From Nitrospira sp. (GTDB lineage Bacteria > Nitrospirota > Nitrospiria > Nitrospirales > Nitrospiraceae): a stretch of DNA of 9,299 nucleotides. The stretch lies in assembly GCA_005116795.1 (NCBI GenBank), contig SWDL01000103.1, positions 1 through 9,299 on the forward strand, read 5' to 3'. Positions 1 to 6,263 of this stretch are shown here, one piece after another (the first letter of the stretch is position 1; each line of letters begins with the position of its first letter). Below the pieces are notes generated by a model. That model had not been told where the DNA came from. It did not search any database and worked only from the letters and a program-made list of their open reading frames with translations. A program made the position numbers and the translations under genes.

Positions 1-546
1 CGCCTCTCGACCGAAGAAGTGCGCTTGACCGTCGTGCACGGTGCCGTCGGCGGGATCACCGAATCCGACGTGCTGCTGGCGTCGGCTTCGCGCGCGATCA
101 TCATCGGATTCAATATCCGCCCGGAGTCCAAGGCGACGGCGCTGGCCGAGCGGGAGGGCGTCGACATCCGGCTCTACACGATCATCTATGATGCCCTGGC
201 CGACATCAAGGCGGCGATGGAGGGCATGCTCGAGCCGACGCTCAAGGAGCGGGTGCTGGGCCGTGTCGAGGTGCGGCAGGTCTTCACGGTCTCAAAAGTG
301 GGGACCATTGCCGGATGTTATGTGACCGAGGGCACGATCAGCAGGCAGAATGCGGGCGTCCGTGTCATTCGAGATCATGTCATGGTCTATCAGGGCAAGA
401 TGTCGTCGCTCCGCCGATTCAAGGACGATGTGCGTGAAGTGCAGCAGGGCTACGAGTGCGGCATCGGCGTGGAGAATTTCAAGGATATGAAAGACGGCGA
501 TATTCTTGAAGTGTTCACCGTCGACAAGATCGCCGGCAAGCTGTGA
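1..546 (+). CDS. infB: Translation initiation factor IF-2, C-terminal part (5' truncated by window edge)
   Basis: IF-2 is the GTPase that places fMet-tRNA on the 30S subunit and promotes 50S joining in the cytoplasm. Only the last 181 residues are present; the frame is open from base 1, so the gene starts upstream and the GTPase domain is missing. Residues 1-80 match the end of domain III (LSTEEV, then GAVGGITESDVLLA, then IGFNIRP). Residues 85-175 are the C-terminal beta-barrel that recognises initiator tRNA, with AGCYVTEG (104-111), SLRRFKDDVREV (136-147) and the conserved ECGIGVENF (152-160). The GTG at base 19 is an internal valine codon and not a start. The gene ends in TGA. The next gene follows without a terminator-like hairpin, consistent with a nusA-infB type operon. 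Identification is by recalled similarity to E. coli IF-2 and is near certain. Confidence 0.97.
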   Translation, partial: RLSTEEVRLTVVHGAVGGITESDVLLASASRAIIIGFNIRPESKATALAEREGVDIRLYTIIYDALADIKAAMEGMLEPTLKERVLGRVEVRQVFTVSKVGTIAGCYVTEGTISRQNAGVRVIRDHVMVYQGKMSSLRRFKDDVREVQQGYECGIGVENFKDMKDGDILEVFTVDKIAGKL

Positions 547-678
547 CCTGCCGCGAGTCTCTCGGCGCCGGGTCCCGACGCTCCAAGCAGGCGAGGCGTT
601 TGTGGCACGCCGATGACGAGCGCCGACGAGAACGATGAAGGCCTCGTGAGTCGTGGGACGACAGAGCCCTCGGGCTCG

Positions 679-960
679 ATGGCGGTCGGGGTCTGCACGA
701 TCGAGCTTTATCTGCCCGACGGGTATTCGTTGAAGTCCAAGCGGCAGGTGCTGCTCAGTCTCAAAGATAGGCTGCGTGATCGATTCAACGTCTCCGTGGC
801 CGAAGTCGGAGATCAGGAATTGTGGCAGAAGACGGTCCTGGGCATCGCCTGCGTCGCCAATGAGCGGGGGTTCGTCAACCAGGTCCTGGATCAAGCCGTC
901 AACCTGATTCGCTCGGTGCCGACCATTGAGATCGTGCGAACGCAAATCGAACTCTTGTAA
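679..960 (+). CDS. ylxP: DUF503 family protein (YlxP-like), function unknown
   Basis: Encodes 93 residues from the ATG at 679, close to the roughly 92 residues of B. subtilis YlxP. Family features seen: a short first beta strand (VGVCTIELYLP, 3-13), SLKSKRQVLLSLKDRLRDRFNVSVAEVG (18-44) and WQKTVLGIACVA (49-60). The fold is a small alpha/beta domain. No catalytic motif is visible and the biochemical role is not established; its constant place between infB and rbfA suggests a link to ribosome assembly or initiation (inference). An in-frame ATG at 613 would add 22 polar residues unlike the family, so I prefer 679; an in-frame GTG at 646 is a third choice. No candidate has a strong Shine-Dalgarno sequence. 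The gap after infB is 132 nt (66 nt if 613 is used). rbfA starts 9 nt after the stop. Confidence 0.9.
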   Translation: MAVGVCTIELYLPDGYSLKSKRQVLLSLKDRLRDRFNVSVAEVGDQELWQKTVLGIACVANERGFVNQVLDQAVNLIRSVPTIEIVRTQIELL

Positions 961-969
961 CCGTTTCCC

Positions 970-1356
970 ATGTCGAAGCCGGCGAGCAGACGAGCCACGC
1001 GAGTGGCGGACCAAATTCGAATGGAAGTGGCCGACATCATCATGCGGAAGACCCACGATCCACGCGTGGCGTCCGTCACCGTGACGGATGTCCGAGTCAC
1101 CAACGACCTTCAGCTCGCCCGCGTGTACATCACGACGAGACAAGAGACCGCCAGCGTGCGCGACGCCTTGGCCGGCCTCGCGCAGGCCGGTGGGTTTATA
1201 CGTTCCGAATTGGGGGGGCGCCTCAACTTGCGCTATACCCCTGAATTGGTGTTCTTTCACGATGAGGCAGGCGCGCGCGGCGATCGCGTGTTGCATCTCC
1301 TCGATGATTTGAATCGGGCCGCCCCGGAAGAGGCGCGGTCCATGGAGGCCCAGTAG
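970..1356 (+). CDS. rbfA: 30S ribosome-binding factor A
   Basis: RbfA binds the immature 30S subunit and helps mature the 5' end of 16S rRNA; in E. coli it is also needed for growth in the cold. The 128-residue length fits the family. Conserved blocks: RATRVADQIRMEVADII (8-24, first helix), DPRVASVTVTDVRVTNDL (30-47), LARVYIT (49-55), GFIRSELGGRLNLRYTPEL (75-93) and FFHDEA (95-100). These lie in the type-II KH-like fold, followed by a helix holding a leucine/aspartate-rich DRVLHLLDDL. The ATG is 9 nt after the preceding stop with no clear ribosome binding site, suggesting translational coupling. The TAG stop is followed after 6 nt by the GTG of truB. Nothing is truncated or unusual. Confidence 0.97.
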   Translation: MSKPASRRATRVADQIRMEVADIIMRKTHDPRVASVTVTDVRVTNDLQLARVYITTRQETASVRDALAGLAQAGGFIRSELGGRLNLRYTPELVFFHDEAGARGDRVLHLLDDLNRAAPEEARSMEAQ

Positions 1357-1362
1357 GACATC

Positions 1363-2385
1363 GTGGTGGGGGCTGTGGCGGTCACAGCGAGACGTCCGGC
1401 GGCCGAGCGGGTGCCCGGGTTGCTTCCGACCTCCGATGGCGTCCTCAATGTCAGGAAAGAACGGGGCTGGACTTCCCACGATGTGGTCGCCAAGCTCCGG
1501 GGTCTGCTACGGCAGCCGAAGGTCGGCCATGCCGGGACCTTGGATCCTGAGGCGACCGGCGTCCTCCCGATTTTGGTCGGTAAGGCGACGAGGATCGCCG
1601 AATATCTCTTGTCATGGGACAAGGAATATCAGGCCGTGCTCCGGTTGGGTGAAACGACCGACACACAGGACGCCGCCGGGACGCGGCTTCAGACTCGCCC
1701 GGTCGACGGAGTGACGGAGCAAGGTATTCGCGAGATCCTCCCCAGATTTCAAGGGAGCCTCCGCCAAACGCCGCCGATGTATTCGGCCGTGAAGGTCGGC
1801 GGGATGCCGCTCTACAAGGCGGCCCGTGCCGGACGGACGGTCGAACGCCGGGCGCGAGAGGTGATGATCCATCAGCTCGACTGCCGGCAGGTTGCGGGCC
1901 CCGACGTGTGGCTGCGCATCGTCTGTTCAAAGGGAACCTATGTGCGCACCCTCTGTGCCGACATCGGGGAGGCGCTGGGCGTGGGGGGGCATCTGCTGAC
2001 GCTTGAGCGGACGCGGGTGGGGCCCCTGTCCGTCGAACGGGCCTCGACGGTGGAGGAGATCGCTCGCCGGGTCTCGGCGGGCGAGCCGATCGGCCAACGA
2101 CTGTCTCTCGATGAGGCCTTGACCCATCTGCCGGCCGTCATCGCCGGTCGGGTAGGTCGTGAGAAGGTGGCGCATGGGATGCCGCTCCTGCCGGCCGATC
2201 TGCTGGGCGACGCAGAGGCTGTCCTGCAGCATCAATCGCCGGGGTCGCCGGTTCGCGTCAAGGATGATGCGGGGCATCTGCTGGCGATCGGTCGAGTGCC
2301 CGATCACCGGGCAGGAGCGCTCGCGCTGGCCAAAGTCTTGGTGGACACCTCCGGCGCCGGGTCGGCGCCGGAGGACGAATCGTAA
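1363..2385 (+). CDS. truB: tRNA pseudouridine(55) synthase TruB
   Basis: TruB isomerises U55 to pseudouridine in the T-loop of elongator tRNAs. The protein is 340 residues. Motif GHAGTLDPEATGVLP (55-69) holds the catalytic aspartate D61; PPMYSAVKVGG (137-147) contains the conserved active-site tyrosine Y140; KGTYVRTLCADIG (190-202) and LERTRVGPL (214-222) are the other family motifs. Residues about 256-325 form the C-terminal PUA-like region with AVIAGRV and HLLAIGRV. Start: GTG at 1363 has an AGGA 4 nt upstream that overlaps the rbfA stop; GTG at 1366 or 1375 are alternatives. The first 25 residues before DGVLNVRKERGWTSHD are longer than in E. coli. The variable acidic C-terminal tail (SGAGSAPEDES) is encoded by a strong inverted repeat just before rpsO. 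No ribF follows, unlike in many bacteria. Confidence 0.97.
   Translation: MVGAVAVTARRPAAERVPGLLPTSDGVLNVRKERGWTSHDVVAKLRGLLRQPKVGHAGTLDPEATGVLPILVGKATRIAEYLLSWDKEYQAVLRLGETTDTQDAAGTRLQTRPVDGVTEQGIREILPRFQGSLRQTPPMYSAVKVGGMPLYKAARAGRTVERRAREVMIHQLDCRQVAGPDVWLRIVCSKGTYVRTLCADIGEALGVGGHLLTLERTRVGPLSVERASTVEEIARRVSAGEPIGQRLSLDEALTHLPAVIAGRVGREKVAHGMPLLPADLLGDAEAVLQHQSPGSPVRVKDDAGHLLAIGRVPDHRAGALALAKVLVDTSGAGSAPEDES
2348..2374 (+). promoter_or_regulatory. 11-bp perfect inverted repeat at truB 3' end, in the rpsO leader
   Basis: Seen directly: 2348-2358 (CCTCCGGCGCC) is exactly complementary to 2364-2374, with the 5-nt loop GGGTC. The RNA hairpin would be very stable, ending 34 nt before the rpsO ATG and 23 nt before its Shine-Dalgarno sequence. 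No T-run follows, so it is not a classical intrinsic terminator. It lies in codons for the non-conserved TruB tail. S15 represses its own translation through structured leaders in several bacteria, so an S15-responsive or RNA-processing role is possible (inference). It could also be chance in GC-rich sequence. Confidence 0.45.
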
Positions 2386-2397
2386 CAAGAAGGAGCG

Positions 2398-2403
2398 AGG
2401 AGG
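2398..2403 (+). promoter_or_regulatory. Strong Shine-Dalgarno sequence of rpsO
   Basis: AGGAGG lies 5 nt before the rpsO ATG, a near-ideal match to the 16S rRNA anti-SD. It contrasts with ylxP, rbfA and the M16 gene, which have none that is clear, and suggests high, independently initiated S15 synthesis. A second purine-rich GGAG lies just upstream at 2392-2395. Confidence 0.85.
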
Positions 2404-2408
2404 ACCGT

Positions 2409-2678
2409 ATGGCATTGACGAAGGAAGTGAAGACGGATGTGGTCACGCAGCACCGGCGTCACGACTCGGACACGGGGTCGCCGGAGGTGCAGATCGCGAT
2501 TCTGACGAATCGGATCGGATACCTCACCGAGCATTTCAAGCTCCACCAGAAGGACCACCATTCTCGGCGGGGACTGCTGACCATGGTCGGCCGCCGTCGC
2601 CGGCTGTTGGATTATCTGAATCGGATCGATGGAGCGCGGTACCGGGCGGTGATCGATCGCCTCGGGATCCGTAAATAA
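2409..2678 (+). CDS. rpsO: 30S ribosomal protein S15
   Basis: S15 is a primary 16S rRNA-binding protein that nucleates the platform of the 30S subunit and forms an intersubunit bridge. The 89-residue length is exactly that typical of the family. Conserved rRNA-contact residues are seen in DTGSPEVQIAILTNRI (21-36), HFKLHQKDHHSRRGLL (42-57) and GRRRRLLDYL (61-70). It forms an all-helical bundle with a very basic surface. The ATG is supported by an ideal Shine-Dalgarno sequence. It starts 23 nt after truB and is followed by a 174-nt gap to pnp, the classical rpsO-pnp pairing. In E. coli and other bacteria S15 represses its own mRNA; here a strong hairpin sits upstream of its start, but its regulatory role is not demonstrated. 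Confidence 0.98.
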   Translation: MALTKEVKTDVVTQHRRHDSDTGSPEVQIAILTNRIGYLTEHFKLHQKDHHSRRGLLTMVGRRRRLLDYLNRIDGARYRAVIDRLGIRK

Positions 2679-2692
2679 GAACTTCCCACGAT

Positions 2693-2717
2693 GGCGCCTT
2701 CGAACCGCGGAGGCGCC
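2693..2717 (+). promoter_or_regulatory. Inverted repeat in the rpsO-pnp intergenic leader
   Basis: Seen directly: 2693-2699 (GGCGCCT) is exactly complementary to 2711-2717, and the stem extends through a T-G wobble and two more pairs (2700-2702 with 2708-2710), giving about 10 pairs around the 5-nt loop AACCG. No T-run follows, so a classical terminator is unlikely. In E. coli a hairpin in the pnp leader is cut by RNase III and is then used by PNPase to repress its own synthesis; this stem is in the matching place and could be an analogue (inference). Confidence 0.45.
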
Positions 2718-2835
2718 CGACACGGGGCTGCCTGTGCAGGTGAACACGGACATGGGCTTATTGGGAAAGTATGAACGCTCACACGGCACACTTTCTATCG
2801 AGTCCATCTCTGTGTGCATCTGGCAGGCAGAACGA

Positions 2836-2842
2836 AGAGGAG
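2836..2842 (+). promoter_or_regulatory. Shine-Dalgarno sequence of pnp
   Basis: AGAGGAG lies 10 nt before the ATG at 2853, slightly farther than ideal. It decides between the ATG at 2853 and the in-frame GTG at 2814, which would place this motif inside the coding region and add 13 non-family residues. Confidence 0.7.
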
Positions 2843-2852
2843 CACAAGACCT

Positions 2853-4904
2853 ATGGCACATGTTGTTGAAATCGAACTCGCCGGACGCACCCTGAAACTG
2901 GAAACCGGACGCTGGGCGAAACAAGCGGACGGCTCGGTGGTGGCCACCTATGGCGACACCGTCGTGCTGGCGACCGCGGTGGCGTCACGAACGGCGAAAG
3001 CGGGGATAGATTTCCTGCCCCTGACCGTGGATTACCAGGAGAAGGCCTATGCCGCCGGAAAGATCCCTGGCGGCTACTTCAAGCGGGAAGGTCGGCCCTC
3101 AGAAAAGGAAGTGCTGACCAGCCGCTTGATCGACCGGCCCCTCCGTCCCCTGTTCCCTGAGGGCTATTACTTCGAAACACAGGTGATCGCCGCCGTCTTG
3201 TCCGCGGACCAAAGCGGGACCTCGGACGTTGTGGGGATCACGGCCGCATCCGCCGCCTTGTCCGTCTCGGACATTCCTTTCCACGATCCGGTGGCAGGCG
3301 TGAAAGTGGCGCGGATCAACGGCGAGTTCGTCATCAATCCTGAGATGGCGCTGATCAAGGACAGTGACCTGCATCTCGTGGTGGCGGGGACAGCCGACGC
3401 CGTCATGATGGTCGAAGGCGGGGCGAACGGGTTGCCGGAGTCGGTCATGATCGAGGCGATCGAGGCCGCCCATGCGGCGATCAAGACCGTCGTGGCCAAG
3501 ATCCTGGAACTGCAGAAGCTCGTGGGGCGGACGAAGCGGACGGTGAAAACGGAAGAGATCGATCCGGCCCTATCGGCGCAAGTCCGCCAGATGGTGAGCG
3601 GACCGATTCGCGAGGCGATTTTCATCCCGAACAAGACCGCCCGGCAGGAGCGACTCGATCAGATCCGCAGCGAAGCCGTGGCGAAGCTCAAGGGTGAGGA
3701 TCCGAATCGCGAGCGGCACGTCAAGCTGGTGTTCCATGCCTTGGAATACACCGAAGTCCGGAACATGATCCTGGAGCGGAAGGTCCGCGCCGACGGGCGA
3801 GGACCCGCGGTCACGCGCGGCGAGACGCAGAGCCTCGCGGTCGTGACCCTCGGGACCACCGACGATGAGCAGCGGATCGATGCGTTGGAGGGCGAATACT
3901 ACCGGACCTTCATGCTCCACTACAATTTTCCGCCTTTCAGCGTCGGCGAGGCCAGGCCGCTCCGGACTCCGGGCCGGCGCGAGGTGGGCCACAGCGCCTT
4001 GGCGGAGCGTGCGCTGCGGTCCGTCATTCCGGGGAAGGACAAGTTCCCCTACACGCTACGGATCGTGTCGGATATCTTGGAGTCGAACGGCTCCTCTTCG
4101 ATGGCCACCGTCTGTGGCGGCAGCCTGGCCATGATGGACGCCGGCGTGCCGATTTCAGAGCCGGTCGCGGGCATCGCGATGGGATTAATCAAGGAAGGGG
4201 ATCGCGTCCTGGTGCTGTCCGATATCCTGGGATTGGAGGATCACCTCGGTGACATGGATTTCAAAGTGACCGGCACCCGGACGGGGGTAACGGCCCTCCA
4301 GATGGACATCAAGATCGCGGGCATTACGCCGGCCCTGATGCGCCAGGCGCTGGATCAGGCCCGGCAGGGGCGCATCCACATTCTCGACCAGATGCACGCG
4401 GCCTTGCCCGCGCCTCGGGCGAACATGTCGGCCTACGCGCCGCGCATCTTCGTGCTGAAGGTGAAACAGGATAAGATTCGTGAGGTGATCGGCCCGGGCG
4501 GCACGACCATCCGCGGGATCATCGCGGAGACGGGCGTCAAGATCAACGTCGAGGATTCGGGCGACATCACGATCGCCTCGGCCGACGCAGCCTCGGCTCA
4601 GAAAGCGATCGACGCCATCAACCGGATCACCGAGGAAGTGGAAGTCGGAAAGATCTACCTCGGCACGGTTCGGAAGATCATGGATTTCGGGGCCTTCGTC
4701 GAAGTGCTGCCCGGCACGGACGGCTTGGTCCATATCTCTCAGTTGGCTCATCACCGCGTCAAGGCCGTGTCCGACGAGGTAAAAGAAGGCGATCAGGTGA
4801 TGGTGAAGGTGATGGAAGTCGACAAGCAGGGCAAAATCAGGCTGAGCCGAAAAGAGGCTATGGCCCCGCCCGCCGGCGCAACGAGCGAAAGCGCGGGCGC
4901 CTAG
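2853..4904 (+). CDS. pnp: Polynucleotide phosphorylase with an internal ~20-residue gap in the second RNase PH core
   Basis: PNPase is a trimeric 3'-5' exoribonuclease that uses phosphate to degrade RNA and can also add tails; it often works in the RNA degradosome. The product is 683 residues (E. coli about 711). Order: first RNase PH core (about 5-145, with YFKREGRPSE 75-84 and LIDRPLRPLFPEG 92-104), an all-helical linker (about 150-300), second RNase PH core (about 310-535), KH (about 538-595, with IGPGG 546-550) and S1 (about 598-667). Catalytic-core residues are present: RREVGH (375-380), SNGSSSMA (411-418) and DHLGDMDFK (463-471, with D463, D469 and K471). Odd: DGRGPAV (314-320) runs straight into TRGETQ (321-326). 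E. coli has 24 residues between DGR and TRGETQ, this protein has 4, so the LPRTHGSALF strand and loop are missing. The frame is kept. Activity may be impaired if this is real. The acidic C-terminal tail is short. The M16 gene follows after 4 nt. Confidence 0.95.
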   Translation: MAHVVEIELAGRTLKLETGRWAKQADGSVVATYGDTVVLATAVASRTAKAGIDFLPLTVDYQEKAYAAGKIPGGYFKREGRPSEKEVLTSRLIDRPLRPLFPEGYYFETQVIAAVLSADQSGTSDVVGITAASAALSVSDIPFHDPVAGVKVARINGEFVINPEMALIKDSDLHLVVAGTADAVMMVEGGANGLPESVMIEAIEAAHAAIKTVVAKILELQKLVGRTKRTVKTEEIDPALSAQVRQMVSGPIREAIFIPNKTARQERLDQIRSEAVAKLKGEDPNRERHVKLVFHALEYTEVRNMILERKVRADGRGPAVTRGETQSLAVVTLGTTDDEQRIDALEGEYYRTFMLHYNFPPFSVGEARPLRTPGRREVGHSALAERALRSVIPGKDKFPYTLRIVSDILESNGSSSMATVCGGSLAMMDAGVPISEPVAGIAMGLIKEGDRVLVLSDILGLEDHLGDMDFKVTGTRTGVTALQMDIKIAGITPALMRQALDQARQGRIHILDQMHAALPAPRANMSAYAPRIFVLKVKQDKIREVIGPGGTTIRGIIAETGVKINVEDSGDITIASADAASAQKAIDAINRITEEVEVGKIYLGTVRKIMDFGAFVEVLPGTDGLVHISQLAHHRVKAVSDEVKEGDQVMVKVMEVDKQGKIRLSRKEAMAPPAGATSESAGA

Positions 4905-4908
4905 CTTC

Positions 4909-6165
4909 GTGTACCGCCAGGAGGTGCTCGACAACGGAGTCCGGGTCGTCCTAGAACCCATGACAGCCGTGAAATCGGTGGCCATCGGCATCTGGGTGAA
5001 CGTGGGCTCCCGGGACGAGCGAGAAGGAGAGGAGGGCTACTCCCACTTCCTGGAGCACATGCTCTTCAAAGGCACCCGCCGGCGTTCAGCCGCCCAGATC
5101 TCCCGCGAGATCGACGCGCTGGGCGGCGAGCTGAACGCCTTCACCACCCGCGAAACCACGACCTTCTACGCCAAAGTCCTCGGCCAGCACCTCGATCCCG
5201 CGATCGACCTGCTGGCCGATCTCTATCACCACTCCCGTCTGGACCCCAAGGAAATCGAGAAAGAAAAGCAGGTCATCCTTGAAGAGATCCGCATGGTCCG
5301 CGACGATCCCGAGGATTTCGTCCAGGAGTGGCACACCGAGCAGATGCTGGGGCGACACCCTTTGGGCCGACCGATCTTGGGCAAGCCCGACATCATTCAG
5401 TTGCTGACCCGAAGCCGTCTCCAGACGTATCGTCAGGCCTATTATCAGCCCGGGGAGACGGTCATCGCCGTGGCGGGCCGAATGGTCCAGAAAAATGTGC
5501 TTCGGTCGCTCGGGCGGGCCTTCGGACGATTTACCGCCACCGGCCCGGCCACGCCGCGCCATCGCGCGCCGGCTCGTGTCCATGGTGGCCTGCAGGTGTC
5601 CCGAAAGCGGCTCGAGCAGGCGCATCTGTCGATCGGGTTTCAGGGGCTGCCCGTGGGACACAAGGACCGCTACGCCGCGCACACGCTCAACAGCATCTTG
5701 GGCGGCAGCGTGAGTTCCCGGTTGTTTCTGGAGATTCGGGAAAAGCGGGCTTTGGCCTATTCCATCTATTCCTACCTCGCGCCCTTTTCAGATTCGGGCA
5801 CCTGGACGGTCTATGCCGCCACGCGGCCTGCGGAAGCCGCGCGAGTCGTCGAATTGGTGCGACGAGAATTGGGGCGACTCCGCAAACATGTGCCGAAGCA
5901 GGATGTCATGAACGCCAAGAACCAGATGAAGGGCAGTCTCATGCTGTCGCTGGAGAGCACCACAAGCCGCATGTGCAAGCTGGCGAGGGACGTTCTGTTT
6001 GAGGGACGCCAGACTTCCTTGAACGAGATTCTGGCCGGCATCGATCGGGTCACGGCTGAACACGTCCATCGTGTCGCCGGTGAATGTCTCGCCCAAGACT
6101 GTGTCTCTCTCTCGGCGCTCGGACCTGTCACCAGAGCCTCCGTCGAACCCGCCTTCGCCGGCTGA
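4909..6165 (+). CDS. M16 family zinc metallopeptidase (processing peptidase-like, MlpA/PqqL type)
   Basis: A 418-residue M16 (pitrilysin/mitochondrial processing peptidase) protein. The inverted zinc motif HFLEH is at 46-50 (H46, catalytic E49, H50). The third ligand is E126 in VILEEIRM (122-129), 76 residues after H50 as in MPP-beta. The second, non-catalytic half contains LGGSVSSRLFLEIREKRALAYSIYS (264-288) with the conserved Arg/Tyr pair that contacts substrate. It is therefore a complete, probably active enzyme. There is no signal peptide or membrane segment, so a cytoplasmic place is likely. Start: the GTG at 4909 gives the usual N-terminus (VLDNGVRVV) and lies 4 nt after the pnp stop, with no clear Shine-Dalgarno, suggesting coupling to pnp. 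The position after pnp matches mlpA in B. subtilis. The natural substrate is unknown. Confidence 0.94.
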   Translation: MYRQEVLDNGVRVVLEPMTAVKSVAIGIWVNVGSRDEREGEEGYSHFLEHMLFKGTRRRSAAQISREIDALGGELNAFTTRETTTFYAKVLGQHLDPAIDLLADLYHHSRLDPKEIEKEKQVILEEIRMVRDDPEDFVQEWHTEQMLGRHPLGRPILGKPDIIQLLTRSRLQTYRQAYYQPGETVIAVAGRMVQKNVLRSLGRAFGRFTATGPATPRHRAPARVHGGLQVSRKRLEQAHLSIGFQGLPVGHKDRYAAHTLNSILGGSVSSRLFLEIREKRALAYSIYSYLAPFSDSGTWTVYAATRPAEAARVVELVRRELGRLRKHVPKQDVMNAKNQMKGSLMLSLESTTSRMCKLARDVLFEGRQTSLNEILAGIDRVTAEHVHRVAGECLAQDCVSLSALGPVTRASVEPAFAG

Positions 6166-6263
6166 CCAACTCTCTCGCGCACTCGGTAATAAAAAGCGTT
6201 CTCTTGGGCGAGTTCTGCAAGTAGATGGGAAGCGCCTTTCTCGCGTTCGGTGTTCCGGCCCGG
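6166..6263. other. Convergent intergenic gap between the M16 gene and mutS
   Basis: These 98 nt separate the 3' ends of two convergent genes, so transcription should stop here from both sides. There is a short A-rich run (TAATAAAAAG, about 6187-6196) and only weak inverted repeats such as GCGAG (6208-6212) with CTCGC (6240-6244) around a long loop. I see no convincing intrinsic terminator; factor-dependent termination is possible. Confidence 0.5.

Noticed and set aside
292..1479. A long open frame on the minus strand (395 codons) running across infB, ylxP, rbfA and the start of truB.
   Set aside because: It is antisense to four well-supported genes, its product has no recognisable domain, and long antisense open frames are expected in GC-rich genes.
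1471..2693. The 13-nt sequence ACTTCCCACGATG occurs both in truB (1471-1483) and after rpsO (2681-2693).
   Set aside because: One exact repeat of this length is expected by chance about this often in 9.3 kb, and the surroundings share nothing else.
2761..2801. Possible sigma-70 type promoter before pnp (TTGGGA near 2761).
   Set aside because: No acceptable -10 element at proper spacing; the sequence is only somewhat AT-richer than its surroundings.
2786..2817. Inverted repeat GCACAC/GTGTGC upstream of pnp.
   Set aside because: Only 6 bp with a 20-nt loop, too weak to support as a regulatory element.
2814..2852. Upstream in-frame GTG start for pnp at 2814.
   Set aside because: It would add 13 residues not seen in the family and would place the Shine-Dalgarno of the ATG at 2853 inside the coding region.
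4185..4991. A 268-codon minus-strand open frame opposite pnp and the M16 gene start.
   Set aside because: Histidine/aspartate-rich product typical of an antisense shadow of GC-rich coding sequence; no ribosome binding site or family match.
6181..6263. A bidirectional intrinsic terminator between the convergent genes.
   Set aside because: The available stems are short with long loops and do not adjoin a T-run on either strand.
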